Assembly (NCBI GenBank): GCA_018136815.1
Contig: CM030931.1
Location: 4,780,148 to 4,844,147, forward strand
DNA: 64,000 bases
Direction: 5' to 3'
Source: Isochrysis galbana
Taxonomy: Eukaryota > Haptophyta > Isochrysidales > Isochrysidaceae
How positions within the stretch are numbered: the first letter of the stretch is position 1; each line of letters starts with the position of its first letter. Positions 43,231-53,390 of this stretch are shown here, piece after piece. Below the pieces are notes generated by a model. It was given only the letters and a program-made list of their open reading frames with translations. It was not told the DNA's origin and did not search any database. The translations under genes were made by a program, and so were the position numbers.

Positions 43231-43502
43231 GAATACGACACGAGGGCGAGGAGAGAGCTGGAGGGTGAGCGAGGAGGGAGGAGGGAGGCAGGCAGTAGGA
43301 GCCTTCTCTCTCTGGTAGGTCGGTGAGAGGGAGAGGAGGGGGGGGGAGGGGGGAGGGGGGAGGGGGGCGAGACCCAAAGACCAGACCAGTTGTTTACGTT
43401 AGTGTTATCATCGTATACTGTAATACTCCCCCGGTCCCAGGGGGGTGCCCCCAGGTTCCCGACCGCCCTCCGCGCCTAGAGTTCCCCCGCGGAAAGAGTG
43501 AA

Positions 43503-43953
43503 CGCACGGCGTGCACCTTCTTGGAAGTTGCTATGCGCACGCACGGCGCCCCCGCGGGGGGGACCGATGCACATCGCGCCGTGCCCATGCACGGCGTGCA
43601 CAATGTGCAATGTGATTGCAAGTCATCACACGTGCTTCCATGAGAAATATCTCTTAAATTGCACATTTACGTAGTTGTCGGCCTTAGAGGAAACGCAGGG
43701 GGAAAACATTGGCATGCGCACGCACAGCGTCTCCGCGAGGGAACCGCATGCGCGGCGTGCATTGGTGCAAGCAAGTCATCAAACGTACCCCGCGAGAAAT
43801 ATCTCTTAGGGGAAAAGCAGAGAAAAAAGTTGTTATGCCCACGCACGGCGCCCTCTAGTCTTTCATTTAATTTTAAAATACTCATGTATACATAACAATG
43901 GACATTTGATCGCTCAATTCGACTGATGCCCCACAATTGACGGAACGACACCT
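43503..43953. repeat. Dispersed repeat built of ~180-bp units, copy 2
   Basis: Two to three units with the block order given for 35466-35853 end in the same TTTAATTTTAAAATACT ... GGACATTTGATCGCTCAATT ... GACGGAACGACACCT. The two copies diverge right after GACACCT, which marks a shared boundary. The unit GAAATATCTCTTA occurs near 43647 and 43796. Confidence 0.75.
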
Positions 43954-43959
43954 AGGCCG

Positions 43960-44320
43960 CAGGAGAGGGGAGAGAGCGCGCAGAGAAGGGTGAAGGGGGT
44001 GGGCCCGAGCGAAAATAGGCAAGCGCCCCGCGCCTGTTTACTGTGCTTACAGGGTAAGTCGGGACTGCGTCCGCCGCCTTCCCAGTTCCCGGGACATAGG
44101 AGGAAGGGAAGAAAAGATCACCGGGGGGGGGGGGGGGGGAAGGGGGGCGCCGGACCATATCTAAGCCCTTCACCCCTATCCCCCTAGTAGTGTACGGGGG
44201 GAGTCGCCTGATGGCGGGGGGGGGGGAAGGAAGAGCCGGGGGAGCGGGGGCGTAGAAAGTGTCCTGCGTTAAAGTAGTGGGTCCATGCGCCGCAAGTGCG
44301 GTAAGAATATTATAAGGTTT
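43960..44320 (+). repeat. Head of hairpin-tailed element family, second fragment
   Basis: CAGGAGAGGGGAGAGAGCG, GTCGGGACTG, GACCATATCTAAGCCC, CTAGTAGTGTACGGGGGGAG and CGCAAGTGCGGTAAG follow the same order as in copy 2 at 23376-23723. A run of ~17 G lies near 44125. The tail is absent, so this head can exist without the palindrome and may be a separate family that was co-mobilised. Confidence 0.6.
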
Positions 44321-44615
44321 TATTTAGTTGTATGTCCCTGCGTGCAGCGAGAAAGCGCGAGCATGGCTTGCGCACAAAAATGGAACATGGCGCACATGAC
44401 ACATGATGTGGCACATGGCATACTTACGCATATATATGCACACATCGCACATCGCACCGACGTCGTCACACGCCACTCCTCAATGATTTGGCACACCGAT
44501 CGCAACGACGCAGCAAGTTGGTCTTTTCTTGAGCATGAGTGGTGCATGCTCCACGCTGCGCGCGCGGAGCACAGAGGGACGAGAGACGAGCGTAGAGTTG
44601 CACAAAAATACAGTA
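44321..44615. other. Intergenic, no gene seen
   Basis: Includes alternating ACACATCGCACATCGCACCG-like sequence near 44440. It is the 3' flank of the minus-strand gene. Confidence 0.4.
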
Positions 44616-47157
44616 TTACATAACGGCTTTCAAAGCGTTTCTTCCCGACGAGAAAGCCGCCCGTCCTAGAACTATAGCAGGACGTGTTCGGCATGCCAGA
44701 AGAATGTTTACTAAATCCGAGCGAACCAGACCGTCAATCTTTTGCCTTCCTTGAACGGCCAAACGAGAGTGTACGTGCTCTTGACATTCTAGACGCGGCC
44801 CCTGTTGGACTCGAAAGGACCTCGGCAGCTTCAGATGACGTGCTGAATCGTGCAACTGCAAGCAGTCAAAGAGGCCAGGAGGAAGGAGGGACAGGTGGAG
44901 CGATGCACCATAGATGGCTGTCGTGCCAGAAGGTGAGTTATGAGTACTAGGGCGCAAAGGGGGCATACCGGTAGCATGATACTAAACCTCGCTCTGATGC
45001 TAGTAGGGGGACGCGACTGAGGCGTGTCTGCACCTGGTGCAATGGGCCCCACGACAACATCACCATGGTACAGATTTCGCTGAGAACTCGTTGGCGCAAT
45101 CGGTAGAGTAGCAATGGATTCTGGAGCTTGGAAAGCAGCAAGGGAAAGAAGTAAAAGGTCACGTTGTGACAACGTCTTGGCCTTGAGCCGGAGCGGGCCG
45201 CCGCGCTTGAGGAGTGATGGCATCGTGAGAATGAAGAAGCCACCCTCGCCAGGAATGAATTCCACCCTGACAGATAACAAAGGAATAAGCGTGAGCTTCA
45301 ATACATTGAAGCAGACCGCGTGCCAGCTTCCAAAGGGAGTGCCGCGTGTCATGTTGCGGGAGGCAGGCCGCCGACACCAGGGTTGGCAGAAGAAGCAATA
45401 TGCGCGCATGAACAGCTGGCGCTAGAGCGGCGTGGGACGAGCGCGCGATCCATGGTTCGCTGTATGGAAAGCATGAATGCTACGCATAAAATACCGCGCA
45501 AAACCACCCCCACAAGTGATGATGGACAGCACTCAAAGGGTCCTGCGGCATTTCTAGCCAAGGTGCCACGCCCTTGGCATGTGACGGCGGTGCAGTCCTA
45601 CCTGACGCCCATGCACGCATCTTTGACAATCGTCTTCTCGGAACCGTTAGCCTTGACCTCGCGTAGCTTGACCTTGCCGCCAGAGAGGAGGATGACGCGC
45701 TCGCCGTTGCTCTCATCAAGGAGCTTATCAAACTTGCATTCCCCATGCTGCACCCACTCCCGGAGCATTCGCGGAACGTCGGAGGCCAGGCTCACGACTC
45801 CCTTTGTCGTTGCTATCTGCGGTTTGCCGACGGCGCCATCGGGCCCGAAAGGTGTGACGCGGACAGAGATCTCGCACCTGAGGTCGTTGGCGGTGACATT
45901 GTACTCGGGCCCCTCGCACTTCTTCAGAGGGGTCCCAGCTCGGAACCACGTGTACGTGAGGGACGTTCCCGGATTGGCGACACTAGTCACAACTTTCAGC
46001 GTATGTGACACCACGGCCTCGCCGGTGAGCTCCAGCCGAACAATCTCGGGAGCCTCGCTGGTGCCTGTACGGGTATGCAAAGCGCCCTCGGATGCGCTCA
46101 GAGCAGAGCGCGCCGGGCCGGCCTGGCCATTGCCGACCGCCTCGCGCTTTGCGGTGTGCATCGGTGGATATGCGACACTGCCCTCCGACGCCCGCCGCTG
46201 ATGCGACTCCTGGTGGGCATCTTGCTGCGGTTGCAGCAGCGGCCGCTGCGCCTTGGCGGCCTCGAGATCTTCGTTTAGTGCTTGTATCCTCTGCTCAAGG
46301 GCGGACCGCTGTCTCGCCTCATCCTCAAGTCGCCGTCGTAGCTGGGCTGCCGAGCTGGCCTTCTCCTCAACCAACCTGCCCAGCCGAGCATTCTCCGCGG
46401 CCGCGTGGGCTGCCTCGGCAGCGTTGGCCTCGGCGCGCTTGGTTGCCTCAACGGCCTCGGCGCGCGCGGTCGCGAGCTGCTCTTCCAGGACCGCTTTCTC
46501 CTCACTCACCATGCCCAGGTCCGGGTCGGCTGGAAATCCGTTGAGCTGTGGGTCTCCCCTCCCTTCCCCCAAGCCGATGCAACCACGCGCGGCCTCCACC
46601 GTGCCGTGCGACGACATGCGCGTTTCGTCCTCCCAGGTGCGTCGCCGCTTTAGCTCCGCGTCGCGCTCGATCAGTGCCGCCTCCGCCTCGGCAGACGCCT
46701 CTTGCAGCCGTGTGGCCGCCCTCTGTGCCGCTGCGAGCTGATCGCGCAGTTCGTCTAGCTGCACACGCTGCTCCTCCACTGTGGACTTTGCAGCGAGCGC
46801 CTCGGCGGCAGTGCGCGCCTCCGCCTGTCTCCACGCTCGCTCCTCTGCGAGATCTGATTTGAGGGTTGTGACCTGCTCGGCGAGGGCGTCCAGCTCGAGC
46901 TCCCTCGTGGCGAGTTGCTGTCGTAGCCGCTCGAGCTCGCCTGCGCCCTGCAGCTCGGTCTCCGATGGAGGGGCTGCTCTGAGCCGTCGAACCTCGGTCT
47001 GTAGCAGCTCAAGCTGCTGGTTCTTCTGCTTCACCGACTGACGGAAGAGCTCCTCCGTCTTGCGCAGGTGCTGCTGCAGCTGCTCGAGGCTCTGCTCCTG
47101 CATCGCGAGAGCGCCGCAGTAGTCGGCCTCGAGGGAGCGGCGGGCGACGGCGGCCAT
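44616..47157 (-). CDS. Coiled-coil protein with Ig-like (AIR9/SCAB-type) and PH-like C-terminal domains
   Basis: ATG 47157. Exon 1 (47157-45602) encodes a long coiled coil rich in Glu, Ala, Gln and Arg (residues ~10-290). An Ig/A9-like beta domain follows (LELTGEAVVSHTLKVVTSV, SLTYTWFRAGTPLKKCEGPE, ISVRVTPFGPDG), then the beginning of a PH-like fold. A donor at the ORF end (GTCAG|GTAGGA) pairs in phase with the acceptor at 45267. Exon 2 (45266-44969, VEFIPGEGGFFILTMPSLL, LRLKAKTLSQRDLLLLSLAAF) completes the PH-like domain with the usual final helix. A third exon, 44855-44616 (LHDSARHLKLPRSF to a stop), is plausible but weaker. The order coiled coil, Ig, PH is that of the plant actin-binding protein SCAB1. 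A cytoskeletal role is inferred by architecture only. The last exon, or both 3' exons, could be wrong. Confidence 0.65.
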
Positions 47158-47948
47158 CGGGAGTGCTCAAGGCGCGAACTCTGCCTCCGTTCGACGTTCC
47201 CTCCCCCGCCCCCCCCCCCTCCCCTTCACCCCGCGCCCGCCCGCCCCCCCCCCCCCCCCTCCTCCAGCCAGCCCCCGTGCTCTTCTCCCTCTCTCCTTCT
47301 CCCTCTCTCCCCCCCTCCCCCCTCTCTCTCCCCAACGGGGGGGGGGGGGGGGGGGGGGGAGCAATCTTTCTCGTTGTGATTGTGCCCGGGGTGGAGGGAG
47401 GAGGGTCAAGGGAAGGGGATGAGAGAGAAGAGGAGATGGAGAGGGGTGTGTGTGTGTGCCCAATGTGAATCCGGAGTTCATACTGTACTCCGGGGGTAGC
47501 CAACTCCTAGCACCTTTGTCCTTCCCCCCGGTATTTCCTCACCTTGGCTACCTTGGGCCTCCTCGGAGGCACTCCACCATGGGTATGGAAGGTATTGAGG
47601 CTGCCAGCACACCAAAAGTTCCAGTGGCGTACCTTCACAGCCGGGACGGCGTGTGTTCCCCCAGCTGCTCCGCCCTGTAATTATAATACTATACTCAATT
47701 CCTGTCATCGTGTACTTCCAGGCTGTAAGTGCCCATAAGTCAGCCAAATCATGCACAAAAAGGGCATTCCCAGCCACAAAGGTATGGGTGGGCCTCAAGC
47801 CAAGCACTTCCTCCTAGGAGTGAACCTCTGACTCTCGTGACATACCGGCGCTTTGCACCCCCTCTTGCCGACCAGGTGCACGTGCGCGTGCCGATCGTCG
47901 AACACCACGGCCGTCGCAGCATCTATCTATAGATCACAAGGAGTCAAT
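47158..47948. other. Intergenic with C- and G-homopolymers, no gene seen
   Basis: A poly-C run (about 47243-47262) and a poly-G run (about 47338-47359) face each other 75 bases apart upstream of the coiled-coil gene, and could pair as a G/C hairpin. They are followed by GA-rich sequence and (GT)n near 47447. The rest has only short ORFs. Confidence 0.45.
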
Positions 47949-49170
47949 TTAGGAACCTAATGCACTCAAAGCCTGAGCTATTCCACCTGCGATCACATCA
48001 GAACCAACACTAGCATCACTTTCCTCCTCATCCCTTTCCTCCCCCAGCGCATCATCGGCGGACTCCGACACAGCACCAGTGAGTTTGCGGCCGAACTCAT
48101 CCATCTCACACTCCGGAGGATCCCACACAACTGACACAACTTTCTCCCATGAACCATGAACCAAGTTGTTCAACAACATCGGCAAAGGCGGGCAAGAGCT
48201 TGTCTTTCTTCCCATCCTGCGGCTTAAACTTCTTGCCTCCCACGTTGACCTCATTGAGAAGAGTGGTGAGCTCGGGCTTTGTAAGTCGGAACGCATCTCC
48301 GTCGGCCGCCCACAATTTTGCTGCCGCGCCGCGCGCCTCAGCCTTCCGCTCTAGCGCGCGCTTCTCGTTGGCCACCTTGCGTGCTGCCGCCCGGGCTTCC
48401 TTGTCGCCCTTTTGCGTAGCTAAGCGCTTGTGCTCCGAACGGACAAGCTCGAGTCCCTCACCGTAAGTGATCGGTCCCAGCTCCAAAAATTGGCCCGTCG
48501 AGAAGCGCTTCTTGCGCTTGTTGCTTGCCGATGATGACCTGCTTAGCCGTGCAGCCAACTCGGCATGCTCAGCGCTCGTCCCTGCGCCGCCAGGGGGGGC
48601 ATGTGAGTCGCTGGGATTGTGCTCTCCATCCTCCTCCATCTCTCCATCCTCTGTCTCAGACGGTGATGCACCACTCGCGCTGTTCGCATCATTCGGCGGC
48701 GGGCGTCCGCCGCCCCCCCCTGCTGCTTGCAAGACGCTCCAGTTGAGCTCCGGGGTGACTCCAGCGTCTGCGAAGCTCTTCTGCCTCTTGGCCTCCTCGC
48801 GCCGCAGCTCCCACATCACCCTGCGGGTGCACACAAAGCCATGTGGTGCCCTTTGCTCGAAACCGGTTGCCGCCCAGGAGTCACGCATGTTGCATACGGA
48901 GAAGGCTAACTCATACGCCTCCTTGAAGATGCTGCGGCGGTCTTCGCTGCTCAAAGTATAGTCGCCGCCCTGCATGACCCGCGCAGCGACGCGCATGTCG
49001 GAGAGAGTCCGCCAATGTCTCTTAAAAGCTGCAAAGAGCTTTTGGTCTTCGGGTTGGGTCCGGTGGCTCGTGTGCGGTACTCGGAGATGGATATCGATGC
49101 CCGCCTCAAGTGCTGCGTCTACCATTTCAGGGCTCATGTGTGCCCCAAAGCCATCGCACAAGCCTAGCCA
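47949..49170 (-). pseudogene. Pogo-type DDE_1 transposase, 5'-incomplete, frameshifted
   Basis: From an acceptor-like site (TTTTTTGTCACAG) at 49171 the minus frame reads LGLCDGFGAHMSPEMVDAAL, GIDIHLRVPHTSHRTQPEDQ and KLFAAFKRHWR. This is the second half of a pogo/Tigger-type DDE_1 domain, with DG.xH for the second Asp and QPED for the third. The first catalytic Asp is not visible upstream. A long linker rich in Ser, Gly and Glu follows, with a basic RKVANEKRALERKAEA helix. At 48147-48160 the 7-mer CCATGAA is tandemly duplicated. With one copy removed, the frame continues through EKVVSVVWDPPECEMDEFGR and an acidic tail to a stop at 47949. As it stands the frame runs out at 48106. Upstream exons to 49470 are uncertain. 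A host-domesticated gene recently broken is an alternative to a dead transposon. Confidence 0.65.
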
Positions 49171-49660
49171 CTGTGACAAAAAAGGGGGGTGCCCCAGCCA
49201 CCGCTCCCAGCTGCGCCCGCCTTTCGGCTCCCGCGAGCTCTGACGTTGCTCTCCTCGGCTCTGCCATCGCTCCTCCCTGAAAGTGAAGGGGGCGTCGGCT
49301 GCAGACTCATGGTGACGGCCTCCCAGTATTACTGATCGAGCGATCTCCCGTTTGTGAAATTTCGTAAAACAATCGCAGTTCCTGAACCACCTTAAAAGAG
49401 CCTCAAACCAAATTATTCGCGGTTTTGTTTTCGCTTCGGGTAGCCCCACCCCGTTTCCACCCGTTCCCACGAGTCCCCCCCCCCTGCCCGTGCACCCGTC
49501 ACCTCGCTCTGTCGCCGCGTGATAATGGTGATAAGAGCATTATATATGTGTTTCCCCACCTGGCACTCGGGACTCGGGACAACCCAGTAGAGACTCGACG
49601 AGCGGAGCCGGTAGGAGCCCCTCTCCCAGCCCTCACAGCCCCTAGCCCCCTGAGGTGGCC
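49171..49660. promoter_or_regulatory. Divergent intergenic region
   Basis: The stretch lies between the minus-strand transposase-like gene and the plus-strand gene starting at 49661. It includes poly-A/T patches and a poly-C run near 49470. Undetected 5' exons of the transposase may lie in it. Confidence 0.35.
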
Positions 49661-51475
49661 ATGAGAGGCGACCCCCTGAGCGAGGCCGAGGCAGAGATCG
49701 CGAGGCTGCAAGGGCTACTGCAGGCGGCGCAAGCTGAGGCGCGGCGGCTCGACACCTTCCGCAAGCACTGGAGCTCGAAGTACGAGCAGCAGCGGAGGCG
49801 GTGCGCGGTCCTCGCAGCGGCGGCGGACATGCGGGCAGGGAGGGTGTCCAAGATGATGTCGAGCTCGATGTGGGACAAGGAGGCAGGCGTTCTAGCTGTG
49901 ATGTTCAGGCGATGGGAGTGCGTGGAGGACTTGCCTCAATTGTGTGTGCGTGCGTTGCACAAGGTGAAAGGTGGCGATGGTGAGAGGATGAGTGCGGGGT
50001 TGGCAGAGCTTCCAAATGCAGGCATCTTCGCCGGCATGAGGAAACAGATTCGTGAGGAGGTGCTTGAGGAGGTGAGTGAGCATTTGCAGCGGGTGTTCTC
50101 AGTGGAGAAGTGGAGTCTGCTGAGGCTGTGCAGTGGGTTTTCGTGGAACACGTTGCGGTGGATCAACGATGTGCTTATGTGGGATGTGGTGGGGGAGAGC
50201 AGGAGCAGGATGACCATCCACCCTCAGTCACAGAGGAAGCTGCCTCCCATTGTGCCTTTGAAGGGGATGCGGGTGGCAGGGCAAGAAATTGTGCGTGCTG
50301 AGGGAGCAACCAGGGCACACGAGGATGGCCGCGGCGCTGAGGTTGATTCGCTGCACTACACCATCCGCAAGGCCATTGACCTCACCAAGGACTCCACCAT
50401 GGGGGGCCTTTCAACAAAGGGCACACAAGTAGACCCGCATCTAGTGGCGTTCACATTTGATGGGGCAAATCTCACAGATGATGATACAGGTGTGAGACTG
50501 GCAATAATGGTGAGAGAGCCTGCTCCTTACTCCTCGCACACGCACACACGGCACACGGCATAGTACATAGTAATTCTCACCTTACCATGGCCTCACCCCA
50601 CCCCCCCACTCCTGTCTAATTGTTGCTCTTCTCAGATGGCATCTGTGGAAAGGCTGAACCAATCCTCACACGGAGTGCACACTGTTGCTATTTGGAGGGC
50701 TGGGTCTCTTAAGAAGGAGGGCCACTCAGCTGAGAGCTGGCACACATTCCGCGGGCGCACCTCTCACATCTGGCCACAAATTTGCCAGATATACACAGAT
50801 GGGGGCTGCCTTCGGGATGAGCATGGGTGCCTGACACAAACATTCATCAAGATTGTGGTCACGGCTGATAAGCCTGCTCTGTGTAAGGTCCTTGGCCGCC
50901 GATCTTTTGCACATGATGCGTTTTCGCCGTGTTGCGACTGTTTGGAGTCTGAGGGAAAATTCTATGATATGTCCTTCGACCCATTAACACACTTCGGGAC
51001 TATGACCTTCGAAAAGCGATGCGCACTTGCATTGGTGGCGAAGGCCCCACCGCAAGATTGGTGGTTGCTCTTTCCGGCGGTAGGGCTTGCGGTGGAGCTC
51101 AAAGAGGGCGTGCGCATAAGTTGGGACGGGCGGCACCAGATGCATTGCTCAGTGAGCATGCCTGGGGAAGGGGACCATTTGTACTCCATGTTCGTGTGTG
51201 CCAAACGCGACATGCTCCGACAGATGAGGCTGCAGGATGCCTTTGTCCGTGCACCCATCCCAAGCCTTGCTGACCTTCCCAAAGGAACCCGTGTGATTGC
51301 CAGGTCTGCAGATGGCAATCTCACGGCCCTATCACCTTGGGGAGAGATGAACACCACCTCAGGGCAAGTGTATGATGTCCTAAATGATGGGACGCTGCAC
51401 ATCAAGCTGGATAGTGGTGGGATCCGCCAGGGTTTCCTTCCACATGATGTTCGTGTCATGCCTGCTGTTTTGTGA
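49661..51475 (+). CDS. Lineage-specific protein, possibly transposase-derived
   Basis: Exons 49661-50509 and 50636-51475, joined by a 126-base GT-AG intron in phase 0, give about 562 residues; the ATG at 49661 follows a clean upstream region. Residues ~5-60 are a coiled coil (EAEIARLQGLLQAAQAEARR). The middle has helical segments and then HLVAFTFDGANLTDDDTGVR just before the intron. Exon 2 holds FIKIVVTADKPALCKVLGRR, followed by SPCCDCLESEG. A gene-product stretch GDK/ADK-x-ALxKxLG ahead of a CxxC pair is reminiscent of tnp2/Plavaka-type (CACTA) transposase relatives, but the match is weak. DWWLLFPAVGLAVELKEGVR and a short SH3-like end (GTRVIARSADGNLTAL) complete it. The intact frame and splice site argue that it is a real expressed gene. 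Confidence 0.6.
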
Positions 51476-52000
51476 GTGGTGCAAGTGTGCTAGCATTGTG
51501 CATTCTTAACAGGTTTGTATACTAGTAGGGTCGTAGGGTGTCAGCATGGCAAGTCGTTTCTAGCTCACCTACGGGAATCGAAGCTGCTGGCACCCTATGA
51601 TCGACCCTAACACCTCAAATGATCCCATCGATTGGGTGATGTCCATATTGGTATGAGCACTGCCCCGTCACCAATTGCATTCTCTAGCCTGTGCACCTGC
51701 ACCTGTGGATATGCCTATTTTTTGGTGATAGGGTGTCAGCATGGCAAGTCGTTTCTCACCTACGGGAACCGAAGCTCCCTCTCACCGACCTTACTCGTAC
51801 GGGCGTCGACGTGGCTACCGTCTCTCAGTCGCCTGAGTGCCAGACAGCGATCCGCCCCCTTGGTTGCTACTCGGGGTTGCTCGATAGAAACGTCTAGAAG
51901 GTCCACGCTCAACAGCAAGATTTCTTCGATTGCAAGGATACCTCGCTGCGATCTGTATCCAATGTGATCGCCGTGGTTGCGCGACATAACGTTCCTCTTC
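51476..52000. repeat. Intergenic with a ~50-bp direct repeat
   Basis: AGGGTGTCAGCATGGCAAGT and the following bases to CGAAGCT occur at 51535-51585 and 51730-51776, differing by a 4-base deletion and one substitution. The 144 bases between carry no gene. This could be the footprint of a duplication or of a deleted element. Confidence 0.65.
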
Positions 52001-52945
<945 letters not shown>

Positions 52946-53390
52946 TATGCTCACGCTCAGCGCATGGTGCATGAGTGCTCGCGTTGCCATTCAAAAACGG
53001 AGACAAAAACTGAAGGGCTTGCAAAAACGGCAAAAAACTGCCTGTTTTTCGCCTTCGTAGAAAAACGGTGAATACGTTTCTCCCATCTAGGATTCGTAAT
53101 AATTCTTCATTCTCATTCTTCCAAATTTTTAAAAATTTCAACTTTCAACCATCAACCACGCGACACGAATCAAGCTATTCCGGAACTCTTCATATCAAGC
53201 GGCTGGACCACACCTAATGACTCGGATCGGACGACCACGACCACCACTGACGACACCAGCCATCCAGAGATCGTATCGGCCTAGAGTGAAAACTAAAAAT
53301 AATACAATGCTACTACTACAATCATAATGGGGGCAGGCCCCCCCCCGGTACAAGACCCCATCCTCCGCCGGCGGACGACGGGGGCGGCGG
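52946..53390. promoter_or_regulatory. Upstream region of the EngB fusion gene
   Basis: Includes an A+T-rich stretch (AAATTTTTAAAAATTTCAAC near 53127) and repeated AAAAACGG/GCAAAAACGGC motifs near 52994-53070. No core promoter element is named. Confidence 0.35.

Noticed and set aside
44684..45425. Plus-strand ORFs of 88 and 103 codons with a good donor at 44938
   Set aside because: No acceptor gives an open continuation in any phase, and the minus-strand exon reading there completes a PH-like domain.
49171..49470. N-terminal extension of the pogo-like ORF
   Set aside because: A strong pyrimidine tract and acceptor at 49171 precede the conserved domain, and the upstream residues show no resemblance to the family.
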